Assembly (NCBI GenBank): GCA_947628615.1 | Contig: CANRAO010000002.1 | Location: 197,724 to 261,723 of the forward strand | Origin: an uncultured Clostridia bacterium | GTDB taxonomy: Bacteria > Bacillota > Clostridia > Oscillospirales > Ruminococcaceae | Direction of reading: 5' to 3' | DNA: 64,000 nt | Shown: one piece after another, positions 12,760-23,202 of the stretch | Layout: every line of letters starts with the position of its first letter | Position numbering within the stretch: position 1 is the stretch's first letter | The notes under the pieces: model-generated | Database searches by the model: none | What the model was told of the DNA's origin: nothing | The model's input: the letters and a program-made list of their open reading frames with translations, nothing else | Position numbers and translations under genes: made by a program

Positions 12760-15700
12760 TTACTCTTCATTAACATTATTAACTTCACGTGAAGTATCGT
12801 TCTCGATATCGTCCTCGATTGTCTCTTCAAAATCCTCCCCGATATCGTCCTCAAAGAAGTCAGACTCATCATCTATCAAATCGTCCAAGTCTTCATCATC
12901 TTCTTCGTCGATGTCAATACTTTCGATATTTCCTCCAACGTCCTCTGCAAAAAATCCATCATTAAGGTCATCATCCTCAAGAGACATCTGAATATCATCG
13001 TCAATAGTAGGCTTCGGTGCAATATCCTCGTCCTCAAGAGACTGCTTTAAGTCGATTTCCTCTCCGGCTGCATCCAATACTCTTACGTCAAGCGAAAGTG
13101 ACTGAAGTTCTTTTACAAGTACCTTGAATGACTCAGGTATTCCCGGATTAGGAACATTCTGTCCCTTAACGATCGACTCATAAGTCTTAACACGTCCTAA
13201 AGTATCATCGGATTTTACAGTAAGAATCTCCTGTAATGTATATGCAGCACCATAAGCTTCAAGTGCCCATACTTCCATTTCTCCGAATCTCTGTCCGCCG
13301 AACTGAGCTTTACCTCCGAGAGGCTGCTGAGTAACAAGCGAATAAGGGCCGACAGAACGTGCGTGAATTTTATCGTCTACCAGGTGGTGGAGCTTGAGAT
13401 AATACATATATCCGACAGTAACACGGTTATCGAACTTTTCTCCGGTTCTTCCGTCATAAAGCGTAACCTTTCCGTCCTCTGCCATACCTGCTTCCTTAAA
13501 GCACTCACGGATATCCTCCTCGTGCGCACCGTCGAATACAGGGGTCATTATCTTCCAGCCGAGCTTTTTGGCAGCCATACCCAAATGAACCTCAAGCACC
13601 TGTCCGATATTCATACGTGAAGGCACTCCAAGAGGGTTCAATACTATATCAAGAGGCGTTCCGTCTTCTAAGAACGGCATATCCTCCTGAGGAAGGATTC
13701 TTGAAACTACACCCTTGTTTCCGTGACGGCCTGCCATTTTGTCTCCGACGCTTATCTTTCTTTTCTGAGCGATATAGCATCTTACAAGTTTATTAACTCC
13801 CGGAGACAGCTCGTCACAGTTTTCTCTGGTGAATACTTTAACGTCAATAATAACTCCCGATTCACCGTGAGGAACTTTAAGAGAATTATCTCTTACCTCT
13901 CTTGCCTTTTCGCCGAAAATAGCACGGAGAAGTCTTTCCTCGGCAGTAAGTTCAGTTTCGCCCTTAGGCGTAACCTTACCTACAAGAATGTCTCCCGACC
14001 TAACCTCAGCGCCGATTCTGATAATTCCGTCCTCATCGAGGTCTTTTAGTGCGTCCTCGCCGACGTTCGGAATATCTCTTGTGATTTCCTCAGGACCGAG
14101 CTTTGTATCTCTTGCTTCTATCTCGTATTCCTCAATATGAATAGAAGTATATTTATCGTCCTTGACAAGATTTTCATTAAGAAGAACAGCGTCCTCGTAA
14201 TTATATCCTTCCCAAGTCATAAAGCCTATCAAAGCGTTCTTTCCTAAAGAAATTTCTCCGTTTGAAGTAGCAGGACCGTCAGCAATAACCTGACCCTTTT
14301 CGATTTTCTCGTTCTTTTCGACGATAGGTCTCTGATTTGTACAAGTACCTGCATTAGAACGCTTGAATTTTGTAAGAGTATAAGTTCTGACATTTCCGCC
14401 GTTCTCACGAACAACTATTTCATCTGCCGATACTCTAATAACAACGCCGTCTTCCTTAGCGACAACCGCAACGCCCGAGTCAACGCAAGCCTTATACTCC
14501 ATACCCGTTCCGACGATAGGAGCTTCGGTCTTTAACAGAGGCACAGCCTGACGCTGCATGTTAGAGCCCATAAGAGCACGGTTAGCGTCATCGTTCTCCA
14601 AGAAAGGAATCATTGCCGTAGCAACAGAAACAACCATCTTAGGAGAAACGTCCATATAGTCAACTTCTTCTCTGTCAAACTCTGAGATCTGGTCACGGTA
14701 GCGTCCGTTTACCTTTGCTCTTGCAAATTTTCCGTCATCGGTCAGTGGCTCATTAGCCTGAGCAACAATAAAGTTATCCTCAACATCAGCCGTCATATAT
14801 TCAACTTCATCGGTAACAACGCCTGTTTTCTTATCGACTTTTCTATACGGAGCCTCAATAAAACCGTACTCGTTTATTCTTGCGAATGACGCAAGATATG
14901 AAATAAGTCCGATATTCGGTCCTTCAGGAGTTTCAATAGGACACATTCTTCCGTAGTGAGAATAGTGTACGTCACGAACCTCGAATCCGGCTCTGTCACG
15001 CGAAAGACCGCCCGGTCCGAGAGCTGAAAGTCTTCTCTTATGAGTTAGCTCAGCCAGTGGATTGTTCTGATCCATAAACTGAGAGAGCGGAGAAGAACCA
15101 AAGAACTCTTTGATAGCCGCTGTAATAGGTCTTATATTTATAAGAGCGGCAGGAGTAACGACCTCTAGATCCTGAGACTGAATGTTCATTCTCTCACGAA
15201 CTACTCTTTCCATTCTGGTAAAGCCGATTCTGAACTGGTTCTGCAAAAGTTCTCCAACGCTTCTTATTCTTCTGTTGCCCAGATGGTCAATATCATCTAC
15301 AACCCCGACGCCCTCGCACAGATTCAAAAAGTATGAAACCGTTGCGATTATATCATCAATAGTTATATGCTTTGAAACAAGCTGATCTGCATGTTCTTTA
15401 ATATTATTTTTAAGTTCGTCCTCGTTTTCAGAAGTTTCAAGAATTTCTTTCAGCACATCGAAAGAGACCATTTCATTTATACCGAACTCCTCAACATCAA
15501 AGTCGACATACTTTTTGATGTCAACCATTCCGTTTCCGATTATCTTGACTTCTTTTTCTTCAATTTTATTTACTATTTCGCCCTCAATATTCAAGACTTC
15601 TTTAACTTCAACATTGACGAAAGCTTCCTTTACGCCTGCCTGCTGAATTTCCTCTGCCCTTTTAGGATCTATAACCTCACCGGCATCAGCCATAACTTCA

Positions 15701-16605
15701 CCGGTAAGTGGATTTACTACAGGCTTTGATAGAGTATGTCCTGTCAGTCTTGAAGCTATTCCAAGCTTTTTGTTGAACTTATATCTTCCAAATCTCGCTA
15801 AGTCATATCTCTTAGGGTCAAAGAATAAATTATTTAAATGCGTAACTGCACTGTCTACTGTAGGAGGCTCGCCAGGACGCAGCTTTCTGTACACCTCAAG
15901 TAAGGCTTCTTCTCTGTTTGCTGTCTGATCCTTTTGCTCTATGGTCTGGATAAGTCTTTCGTCCTCTCCAAATGTTTCATGTATTTCAGTATTTGTTCCT
16001 ATACCTATTGCTCTTATAAATGTGGTAATAGGTATCTTTCTGTTTTTATCAATTCTGACATATACAACGTCATTGGAATCCATTTCGTATTCAAGCCATG
16101 CACCACGGCTCGGAATTACAGTGGACTTAAATAAATCCTTACCTGTCTTGTCCTTATCGCACGCATAGTATACGCCCGGAGAACGTACAAGTTGTGATAC
16201 AATAACACGCTCAGCACCGTTGATTACAAAAGTACCGCTGTCAGTCATCAAAGGAAAGTCTCCCATAAATACTTCGCTCTCTTTGATTTCACCTGTTTCT
16301 GTATTGTTCAGCCTTGCTGTTACTCTGAGAGGCGCTGCGTAAGTTACGTCTCTTTCTTTACACTCAGCAACTGTATACTTAGGCTCATCATCAATCTTGT
16401 AATCAATGAAGCTCAGCTCAAGAGTTCCATTGTAATCGGTAATTGCAGCTACATCTCTGAATACTTCTCTTAAACCTTCATCTAAGAACCATTTGTATGA
16501 TTTTTTCTGAACTTCGATAAGATTAGGCATCTCTAATACCTCGTTGATCTTAGCAAAGCTCTTACGGGTTGTTTTGCCAAGCTTAACATCCTTGACATTT
16601 ACCAT
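12760..16605 (-). CDS. rpoB: DNA-directed RNA polymerase subunit beta
   Basis: 1281 residues. The rifampicin-binding region ([26 protein letters not shown], split here as [13 protein letters not shown] and [13 protein letters not shown]) is wild-type in form, and the C-terminal [19 protein letters not shown] block is present. I start at ATG 16605 (MVNVKDVKL) with AAGGAG 11 bases upstream; a GTG four codons earlier overlaps that site. The protein ends in an unusual acidic tail of about 100 residues dominated by Asp and Glu. It has its own consensus promoter and is not preceded by rplJL here. Confidence 0.98.
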   Translation of the reverse strand: MVNVKDVKLGKTTRKSFAKINEVLEMPNLIEVQKKSYKWFLDEGLREVFRDVAAITDYNGTLELSFIDYKIDDEPKYTVAECKERDVTYAAPLRVTARLNNTETGEIKESEVFMGDFPLMTDSGTFVINGAERVIVSQLVRSPGVYYACDKDKTGKDLFKSTVIPSRGAWLEYEMDSNDVVYVRIDKNRKIPITTFIRAIGIGTNTEIHETFGEDERLIQTIEQKDQTANREEALLEVYRKLRPGEPPTVDSAVTHLNNLFFDPKRYDLARFGRYKFNKKLGIASRLTGHTLSKPVVNPLTGEVMADAGEVIDPKRAEEIQQAGVKEAFVNVEVKEVLNIEGEIVNKIEEKEVKIIGNGMVDIKKYVDFDVEEFGINEMVSFDVLKEILETSENEDELKNNIKEHADQLVSKHITIDDIIATVSYFLNLCEGVGVVDDIDHLGNRRIRSVGELLQNQFRIGFTRMERVVRERMNIQSQDLEVVTPAALINIRPITAAIKEFFGSSPLSQFMDQNNPLAELTHKRRLSALGPGGLSRDRAGFEVRDVHYSHYGRMCPIETPEGPNIGLISYLASFARINEYGFIEAPYRKVDKKTGVVTDEVEYMTADVEDNFIVAQANEPLTDDGKFARAKVNGRYRDQISEFDREEVDYMDVSPKMVVSVATAMIPFLENDDANRALMGSNMQRQAVPLLKTEAPIVGTGMEYKACVDSGVAVVAKEDGVVIRVSADEIVVRENGGNVRTYTLTKFKRSNAGTCTNQRPIVEKNEKIEKGQVIADGPATSNGEISLGKNALIGFMTWEGYNYEDAVLLNENLVKDDKYTSIHIEEYEIEARDTKLGPEEITRDIPNVGEDALKDLDEDGIIRIGAEVRSGDILVGKVTPKGETELTAEERLLRAIFGEKAREVRDNSLKVPHGESGVIIDVKVFTRENCDELSPGVNKLVRCYIAQKRKISVGDKMAGRHGNKGVVSRILPQEDMPFLEDGTPLDIVLNPLGVPSRMNIGQVLEVHLGMAAKKLGWKIMTPVFDGAHEEDIRECFKEAGMAEDGKVTLYDGRTGEKFDNRVTVGYMYYLKLHHLVDDKIHARSVGPYSLVTQQPLGGKAQFGGQRFGEMEVWALEAYGAAYTLQEILTVKSDDTLGRVKTYESIVKGQNVPNPGIPESFKVLVKELQSLSLDVRVLDAAGEEIDLKQSLEDEDIAPKPTIDDDIQMSLEDDDLNDGFFAEDVGGNIESIDIDEEDDEDLDDLIDDESDFFEDDIGEDFEETIEDDIENDTSREVNNVNEE

Positions 16606-16764
16606 AGGCTTAATCACTCCTTAATCTAATTAAACTAGCTTAGGGTGTACCATTTCAGCTTCACATATATACAAAAATAGCTAAAAAAAACCTAAATTTC
16701 ACTTCCCTTAACCTCAGAATTTTGTTGTAAATAGGTGCAAAACTCCATTATGATACATTTTATT

Positions 16765-16793
16765 ATTATATTACAATACCAAAAACTTGTCAA
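16765..16793 (-). promoter_or_regulatory. Sigma-A promoter of rpoBC
   Basis: On the - strand: TTGACA (16788-16793), 17-base spacer, TATAAT (16765-16770), both perfect. It predicts a leader of about 150 bases before rpoB. The leader contains no hairpin with a T-run that I can see. Confidence 0.88.
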
Positions 16794-16935
16794 TACTTTT
16801 TTTAAAAAAATTTTTTAGAAAATAACATTAATAGCAGATTACAGACTTATATGAAAACCTTTACAATCATTATAATAACTTTTACTAACCTGTTGCATCG
16901 TTTTATTAAGTCAACATTTATCATACTCACCAAAT

Positions 16936-17272
16936 ATGGAAAAACCATCAGCGGCTCGATTATAAAAAAATTAAACTTATCTATTTTTATACGACCTGCC
17001 GTTGCTGAAACCATAACATATATCCATACTTCCCAAAGGCAGCAGAGCCTACAGCGGTTCGCTTATTAAAATATCATACCTATATATCTTTGTTCGACCT
17101 GCCGTTGCTGAAACCATAACATATATCCATACTTTCCAAAGGCAGCAGTGCCCCAGCGGCTCGCTTATCAAAATATCATACCTATATATCTTTGTTCGAC
17201 CTGCCGTTGCTGAAACCATAACATATATCCATACTTCCCAAAGGCAGAAGAGCCTCCAGCGGTTCGCTGGCA
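16936..17272 (+). repeat. Tandem 102-103 bp repeat, about three units, with terminal hairpins
   Basis: The phrase GACCTGCCGTTGCTG recurs at 16993, 17096 and 17198, so the period is 103 then 102 bp. Each unit carries CTGCC, about 35 bases of near-identical AT-rich DNA, CCAAAGGCAG, then a short palindrome of the type CAGCG-GTT-CGCTG. A fourth palindrome-only start (AGCGGCTCG) lies near 16950. Units differ mainly inside the palindrome (GGTTC or GGCTC). Single copies of the same architecture occur at 51.7, 53.8 and 56.4 kb. Not a CRISPR: the unit is too long and there are no unique spacers. Confidence 0.85.
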
Positions 17273-17466
17273 AAAAATAACGCCTGAACCATCCCCTGTT
17301 CAGACGTTATTTGCCCTTACGGGCCGGCCATATATAAGAATATTTTTGAAGAAAGCTTATTAATTAAAAGCAAGAACCTGAAGCAAGATATCAGAATTTA
17401 TTTGCATTAAGCTATAATATTCAGTTCTTGCTTCCTTTCTCTTGCTTATAACAGAGCAACGCCCTG

Positions 17467-20400
17467 CTATTTAATTTTAACTTTTCTGAGCTTCTTATTC
17501 CACTTACTTGTTACTTTGCGTGTAACGCCGTTTGTATCCTTGTAAGTTGCATATGCTCTTACTCTTACGTAATATGTCTTGCCCTTCTTGAACTTCTTGT
17601 TCTTGATTGTAATATTCTTCTTTGTTACTGACTTCTTGTTTACTAATATCTTGCTCTTCTTGAACTTCTTATTTGAAGATACCTGTACCTGGTAACCCTT
17701 TGCTCCCTTTACCTTGTTCCACTTTACAGTTATCTTCTTATTTGCCTTTGCCTTAACCTTAAGCTTTGTGATCTTAGCCTGGTTCATTGCCTTCTGTGCC
17801 GCATCTCTATCCTTTGCTACAAGCTTAGGATCTCTTGTTGTAGGTGCTGTCGTAGCCGTTGTTGTTGCAACTGTAGTAGAATTATTATTGTTGTTTACAC
17901 TGCTGTTGTCGCCAGGTTTCTGATCTGACTTGGAAGGCTCTTCCTGTTTCTTCAATCCTGCAACTGCGTCCTTGACTGCCTTTAATGCATTGTCAATTTC
18001 TGTTTGTGTTGCTTTCTCGTTTGACAGAACTGCCTTTGCTGCCTCGATTGCTTTTGCTAATGCATCAGCAGTCTCCTTTGTGTATCCGGTTGTGTCCATC
18101 TTCTCAGCTTCAGCAACTTCACTGCTGAGTTCTTTATTGTCACCCGGAACTTCTACAAGATTACTAATTGCATCAGTAACTGCCTTTGCAGCATTGTCAA
18201 TATCTTCCTGAGTTGCACTTTCATTCTCTAAAACTGCCTTAGCTGCGTCAACTGCATCTGTCAATGCTGCTAGTGTATCTTCTGTGTATTTGCTTGTGTC
18301 AACCTTCTCAGCTTCAGCTAATGCGTTCTCAAGTGCTGTCTTATCGATTTCAACAGGAGGCGTCAGACTATTAGTAATCTCGTTAATTGCATTTATTGCT
18401 GCCTCCATTGCGCTTGGAAGCGTATCTGTCGACTCCTCTAATGCCTTTGCAGTATCAATTGCCGACTGAAGTGCAGCTGCCTGATCTTCTGCAAGAGTGC
18501 TTTGGTCTACTGCTTCTGCCTTCTCAATTGCTGTCTTAAGGTCTGCCTTAGGATCAAATCCGAGAATTGCTAATGTATCAGTACCCTTCATCAAAACTGC
18601 TTTTACAACCTGGAATACATAGTCTGCACAGTTGTTCCACCAACTCATGGTTCTTGCTGTGATCTTGTATTCTTGACCTGCTTCAATTGGCTTAGTAAGT
18701 GATATTGTTACTTCATGTCCCTTGCATCCATTCGTATAACCTGAATTTCCTGCTTGGTTCTTTTCTGTAACATTTTCACCAAAGGTTATTCTGAAGAAAA
18801 TGTAGCAATATGGGTTGAAGTTCGTATCTGCTGCACAGTCAATTGTGAATTTGATAGATGTAGCTCCTGCCATTGATTCATCTGCTACACCCTCTGCAAC
18901 AACTGTGTTAAACTCAGGTAATTCATCATCGTCTTCTGTCTGGTCATCGTTAGCATAAATATATATATCTTCAAGATTAGGTGCGTTTGCTGGGTCTGTA
19001 TATGCCGGTTTCAGAGCGTTGATTGCATTTTGTAACTTCGTTGTTGCAGCCTCTACCTCTGAAATGAAGTTACTCTCTTCAATAGCTTCTGCTGCTGTGA
19101 GAGCAGTAGTCATTGCTGTATATGTAGCCGATGTGTAGTCACTTTGAATAAGTGCTCTTGCATTTGCTATAGTATCCTGAAGCTTGTTGTATTTTGATTC
19201 ATCAAATGCCTTTACTAAACCATCTATTGCACTTCTGAGCGATGCTGCCGCAGAGTTTACTGTAAGCTGTTTTGCATCCAAATCTGTAACAATTGCCTCT
19301 GCTGCTGCCATTCTTCCCATAACAAGTGCATATGTCTGTGATGTATAGTCTGTTGATAATAGAGCCTTAGCTTCTTTAATAAGTTCGTGCAATGCCGTAA
19401 AGTCAACAGGCATTAAAATTTCTTTTGCAGTGGTTTCATAATATTGTTTTGCCTGATCATATGTCGTCTTACTGTAACAATATATAGTTCCCTTAAAATT
19501 GGTGAATGTTGAATTAACTAAAGTAGCCGGACCTGTTATACGTACTACCAGATCCTCATTTGTGCATCCGGAGAATACATTCCAGCCTAAAGAAGTTACT
19601 CCTGGAGGCACTATTACTTCTCCTGTGAGTGATTCACAGTTCTGGAATGCATAAGTACCTAAGCTTTTTAATGTCGGAGGTAAATCTATAGCCTTAAGCT
19701 TTGTACATCCTGAGAATGCAGAACCGTCAAGAGTTTCTAAGTAATCAGGCAGCTTAACTGATGTAAGACTTGTACATCCGTTAAATGAACTGTTACCTTG
19801 AATAGCTTTTACACCGTTTGATAATACTGCAGATTCAAGTGAAGTACATCCTTCGCAAACACCACTACCCTGTTCAGTAACAGTGTCAGGGAAAACTATA
19901 GATGTAAGTGCAGTACATTTCGCAAATGCACCATAACCAACAGATTTCAAACCGTTAGGAAGTGTTATGCTTGCAAGACTTGTACAATTACCAAATGCAC
20001 TTCTGCCGATGCTTTCAATTTTCGGAGCTGTAAATGTTTTAAGATTTGTACAATGATCAAAAGCACTTTCTCCTACGCTGAATGTATCAGTAGAGTCACT
20101 CATAGTAACTGATTCAAGACTTGTGCAGTATTGGAATGCATTTGATGCAATTGATTCTGCTCTTACATATTTATTAAAGGTTACGTTTTTTAAGTGAGGC
20201 GTGATCTTGCTGCTGTATGAAAGACGGAATGCGTAGCTGCCAATGTTTCTGGTCTGCTGACCAAGCTCATAATTTTCATCTGTTCTTGCCATAGGATATA
20301 GTATTACAGTATTACCATGGCTATCGTATAATACTCCATTTTGTGAAGAGTAGTTGCCGGTGGCACCTTTTTGATTTATATTCACTAAGTTTACACAATC

Positions 20401-22512
20401 AGCAAACGGGTTACCCGTTATTGATTCAACAGAAGGTAATGTTACTTCTGCAATTGCAGTACCCTGGAAAGCATTATCTCCAATTGACTCCACTTTTCTT
20501 TCACCAAAAGTAATGCTTGCTATATTAGTGCAGTTTGCAAATGCACTTGAGCCAACACTGCCGCCCGGAATATACACAGATGTAAGACCTGTACAACCGC
20601 TGAAAGCACTTGAATCAATAGATTCCAAATTACTTGGCAGTGAAAGTACCGAGATACCTGTACAGCTGGAGAATGCAGAAGAACCAATAGTTTTTACTGT
20701 TGAAGGCAATGCAACTGCCTGAATTTTATTACAGCTTGAGAATGCACTAGAATCGATTGCCTCTAAAGTATCAGACCAATTTACATTTGCAATCAATGAA
20801 CATCCGCTGAATGCTGACGAACCGATTTTTTTAACTCCGCTTTGCATTGTTACAGTTGCAAGCTGTTTACAACCATAAAATGCACTGCTGCCGATTTCTA
20901 CAACATTTCCGGGAACGTTAAGTGATGTAATACCTAAATTTCCAAATGCATAGCTTCCAATAGATGTTACATTTGACGGGATAGTAAGATCGGTAATACC
21001 TGTACAATTCTGGAAAGCATAGCTTCCGATAGTTTCAACACTATCCGGAATTTTTACTGATGTAAGTCCGGTACTGTTGAATGCGTAATCCGGAATACTT
21101 GTAAGAGTGTTAGGGATTGAAACAGATTTAAGAGCAGAACAGTTCTGGAAAGCATATTTACCTAATGAAGTTACAGTATTAGGCATACTAGCAGCTGTAA
21201 TACCCTTACAGTTCTGGAAAGCATAATCACCGATAGTTGTGAGCTTAGAACCTGAAGTAAATGTAAGCGTAGCAATTGAACATCCTACAAATGCATAGTT
21301 TCCTATTGTCTCAACAGAAGTTGGAATTGTAATCTTTGCTAACTTAGCACAATTTTGAAAAGCATAAGTTCCGATTGTTTTTACAGAATTCGGTATTGTA
21401 ATTGTAGCTAATTTTCCACATGATGCAAATGCATAATCAGGAATAGTGTCAACCTTGCTAGTACCTGCGAAAGTAACAGTTTCAAGGTTAGAACAGCTCT
21501 GAAAAGCATTCAATCCGATAGTTGTAACGCTCTCAGGAATTGTAAGAGATGTAAACTTAACATTATAGAAAGCCTTTTCGCCGATTTCCGTTAAAGTACT
21601 TGGCAAATCAATTGCAGTAAATCCAGCATTGTTACAGTTATAGAATGCCTGACTTCCGATTGATGTCAAAGCAGAACCCTCAGCGAATTCAACGCTTGTA
21701 AGAGCTGAACAGCCTGAGAATGCTTGAGCACCGATTGTCTTAACTGTAGCCGGTATGCTGATTGTAGCCAACTTTGTACAAGACATAAATGTCTTATCGC
21801 TAATAGATTCAAGCTTGCTTGGGATTGTAAATCCGGTGAGTTTATTACAATTATAGAAAGCACTTGCTCCGATAGTTGTTACACTATCAGGAAGTTCGAT
21901 TGAAGTAAGGTTTGTATTGTTGTTGTTATAGAAACAACTATCACCGATACTTGTCAATTGGCTTTCGGGTTCAAAAGTAATAGATTGTGTAGTAGAACCG
22001 CCATAGAAAGCGCTGTCTCCGATAGTTTTTACAGATGCCGGAATAACAAAGTTCTTTACTTTGTTATTGTAGAATACCGAATTACCGATAGTTTCGAGCT
22101 TACTTGGCAAAGTATAAGTAAGCGCAGTATTATTACATCCGTAAAAAGCACTGTCACCAATAGAAGTAACTGATTCAGGTATAGTTACAGACTTCATATT
22201 AGTTATACCATTAAAGGCATTAGCACCTATATGAGTAATACCGTCTTCAATAGTTACTGTTTGAATGTTACCCTTCTGACCGCTCCAAACAGAACCGTTA
22301 GCACTTTCGTAGTCGGTCATAACACCTGCGCTGTCTTCAGTGCTCTTGTAAATTCGAAGCGTTTTGGCAGTGGTGTCAAGTTCAAACCTGACGCCGTTGC
22401 CGGCACGTCCAGTTGTAGTAGCAGCGGACGCTGTGATTGTCATTGCGCCGCACAATGCTGAAACGAGCATTGCAGCAGAAGCTAACAACGACAAAATTCT
22501 TTTGAATTTCAT
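17467..22512 (-). CDS. Giant secreted LRR_5 (BspA-like) surface protein with FIVAR and Fn3 domains
   Basis: 1681 residues. A signal peptide (about 1-30, ending ASA-A) is followed by some 35-40 leucine-rich repeats of the BspA/Treponema type (pattern IP.SVTSIG..AF..C..L, residues about 50-1000). Then come two FIVAR-like three-helix modules (about 1037-1165), a Trp/Cys-containing beta-rich domain that may bind carbohydrate (about 1170-1317), three more FIVAR modules (about 1324-1520), an Asn/Ser/Thr linker, and a Lys-rich Fn3-like C-terminal domain (about 1584-1681). No LPXTG motif or dockerin is seen, so anchoring is unclear. AGGAGG precedes the ATG. BspA-like proteins bind host or matrix proteins; that role here is inference. 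Its promoter is framed by two identical inverted repeats. Confidence 0.9.
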   Translation of the reverse strand: MKFKRILSLLASAAMLVSALCGAMTITASAATTTGRAGNGVRFELDTTAKTLRIYKSTEDSAGVMTDYESANGSVWSGQKGNIQTVTIEDGITHIGANAFNGITNMKSVTIPESVTSIGDSAFYGCNNTALTYTLPSKLETIGNSVFYNNKVKNFVIPASVKTIGDSAFYGGSTTQSITFEPESQLTSIGDSCFYNNNNTNLTSIELPDSVTTIGASAFYNCNKLTGFTIPSKLESISDKTFMSCTKLATISIPATVKTIGAQAFSGCSALTSVEFAEGSALTSIGSQAFYNCNNAGFTAIDLPSTLTEIGEKAFYNVKFTSLTIPESVTTIGLNAFQSCSNLETVTFAGTSKVDTIPDYAFASCGKLATITIPNSVKTIGTYAFQNCAKLAKITIPTSVETIGNYAFVGCSIATLTFTSGSKLTTIGDYAFQNCKGITAASMPNTVTSLGKYAFQNCSALKSVSIPNTLTSIPDYAFNSTGLTSVKIPDSVETIGSYAFQNCTGITDLTIPSNVTSIGSYAFGNLGITSLNVPGNVVEIGSSAFYGCKQLATVTMQSGVKKIGSSAFSGCSLIANVNWSDTLEAIDSSAFSSCNKIQAVALPSTVKTIGSSAFSSCTGISVLSLPSNLESIDSSAFSGCTGLTSVYIPGGSVGSSAFANCTNIASITFGERKVESIGDNAFQGTAIAEVTLPSVESITGNPFADCVNLVNINQKGATGNYSSQNGVLYDSHGNTVILYPMARTDENYELGQQTRNIGSYAFRLSYSSKITPHLKNVTFNKYVRAESIASNAFQYCTSLESVTMSDSTDTFSVGESAFDHCTNLKTFTAPKIESIGRSAFGNCTSLASITLPNGLKSVGYGAFAKCTALTSIVFPDTVTEQGSGVCEGCTSLESAVLSNGVKAIQGNSSFNGCTSLTSVKLPDYLETLDGSAFSGCTKLKAIDLPPTLKSLGTYAFQNCESLTGEVIVPPGVTSLGWNVFSGCTNEDLVVRITGPATLVNSTFTNFKGTIYCYSKTTYDQAKQYYETTAKEILMPVDFTALHELIKEAKALLSTDYTSQTYALVMGRMAAAEAIVTDLDAKQLTVNSAAASLRSAIDGLVKAFDESKYNKLQDTIANARALIQSDYTSATYTAMTTALTAAEAIEESNFISEVEAATTKLQNAINALKPAYTDPANAPNLEDIYIYANDDQTEDDDELPEFNTVVAEGVADESMAGATSIKFTIDCAADTNFNPYCYIFFRITFGENVTEKNQAGNSGYTNGCKGHEVTISLTKPIEAGQEYKITARTMSWWNNCADYVFQVVKAVLMKGTDTLAILGFDPKADLKTAIEKAEAVDQSTLAEDQAAALQSAIDTAKALEESTDTLPSAMEAAINAINEITNSLTPPVEIDKTALENALAEAEKVDTSKYTEDTLAALTDAVDAAKAVLENESATQEDIDNAAKAVTDAISNLVEVPGDNKELSSEVAEAEKMDTTGYTKETADALAKAIEAAKAVLSNEKATQTEIDNALKAVKDAVAGLKKQEEPSKSDQKPGDNSSVNNNNNSTTVATTTATTAPTTRDPKLVAKDRDAAQKAMNQAKITKLKVKAKANKKITVKWNKVKGAKGYQVQVSSNKKFKKSKILVNKKSVTKKNITIKNKKFKKGKTYYVRVRAYATYKDTNGVTRKVTSKWNKKLRKVKIK

Positions 22513-22663
22513 TTTCTTCTTTCCTCCTAAATATTATTTAAATCCTAAATACAAATGACTATGACCTTGTTATCACCTTCCCTGTTTTAACATAAATATA
22601 TTATGTTTTTCTAAAAATCAAACCACCTTCTTCTAAATATCCAAAACGTTTTTTTCGTGGTTT

Positions 22664-22681
22664 TAGTACTAAAAAGTACTA
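22664..22681. promoter_or_regulatory. Operator-like inverted repeat O1 (TAGTAC-N6-GTACTA)
   Basis: Perfect 6-bp arms TAGTAC and GTACTA around TAAAAA; the symmetry extends one base further on each side. It begins just downstream of the predicted LRR transcription start, a position where a bound repressor would block transcription. Confidence 0.65.
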
Positions 22682-22689
22682 ACATGGTC

Positions 22690-22718
22690 ATTATACACAC
22701 AAAAAGTAATAAAGTCAA
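22690..22718 (-). promoter_or_regulatory. Promoter of the LRR surface protein gene
   Basis: On the - strand: TTGACT (22713-22718), 17-base spacer, TATAAT (22690-22695). The predicted transcript starts near 22683 with a leader of about 170 bases. It lies exactly between the two inverted repeats listed next. Confidence 0.85.
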
Positions 22719-22736
22719 TAGTACAAATCGGTACTA
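22719..22736. promoter_or_regulatory. Operator-like inverted repeat O2 (TAGTAC-N6-GTACTA)
   Basis: The same arms and the same 6-base spacing as O1 but a different spacer (AAATCG). It abuts the -35 box of the LRR promoter. Centre-to-centre distance from O1 is 55 bp. It is 41 bp upstream of the XRE regulator start, so that regulator is the obvious candidate to bind both. Confidence 0.65.
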
Positions 22737-22776
22737 AAACAAATTTCGTCAAATTGTACAAAAAAGGAGCAAAAAT

Positions 22777-22992
22777 ATGTATTTTCAACGGCTAAGAGAC
22801 CTAAGAGAAGATAAAGACATAAATCAGACACAAGTTGCAAAAATGTTATTCACAAGTCAGACTGTATACTCGAGATACGAGAGGGGTGCTTTAACAATTC
22901 CTGTCGAGCATTTACTTATCCTTGCAGATTTCTACGAAGTATCGACTGATTACATTTTAGGCAGAACGAACAAACGGGAGATGAATATATAA
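22777..22992 (+). CDS. XRE-family transcriptional regulator, 71 aa
   Basis: A single Cro/CI-type helix-turn-helix domain covers almost the whole protein (LRDLREDKDINQTQVAKML, then SRYERGALTIPVEHLL, and the TDYILGRT end typical of this family). AAAAGGAG lies 8 bases before the ATG. It is divergent from the giant LRR gene and separated from it only by the region that carries two identical inverted repeats, so it probably regulates that gene and itself. No effector domain is present. Confidence 0.88.
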   Translation: MYFQRLRDLREDKDINQTQVAKMLFTSQTVYSRYERGALTIPVEHLLILADFYEVSTDYILGRTNKREMNI

Positions 22993-23152
22993 CATACAAA
23001 CAGTTTATTTAATTAAGCTCCGACAAAGTTTCGTCAAAATAACCAAAACAGCAATTTTCAGAATATAAAAAATAACCTATGATTTGCAGCTTATAATTTA
23101 TAAATCACAGACTTAACTTTATTCAAAACAGATTTAGGTTAAAAAACAAAAA

Positions 23153-23182
23153 GTCCTCCTCGCCTTTATTAGCGAAGAGGAC
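23153..23182 (-). terminator. Terminator of the VanY-type peptidase gene
   Basis: GTCCTC with GAGGAC plus inner TCGC/GCGA pairs, followed on the - strand by TTTTTGTTTTTT. Confidence 0.88.
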
Positions 23183-23202
23183 GCAAACTGTTATATTTTT
23201 TA

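Larger units (their letters stand above)
16606..17466. other. 860-bp intergenic region between rpoB and the LRR gene
   Basis: No gene. From right to left it holds a weak long-loop hairpin (17369-17377 with 17424-17432), a strong terminator for the - strand (17275-17289 with 17298-17312, one mismatch, then six T on the - strand) that probably ends the LRR gene, the tandem 102-bp repeat, and the rpoB promoter and leader. A - strand open frame across the repeat exists only because the period is divisible by three. Confidence 0.7.

Noticed and set aside
16993..17272. CRISPR array
   Set aside because: The period is 102 bp with nearly identical filler and only three units; no spacers and no cas genes.
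17049..17273. Repetitive 74-residue frame on the - strand across the tandem repeat
   Set aside because: Open only because the repeat period is divisible by three; no ribosome site.
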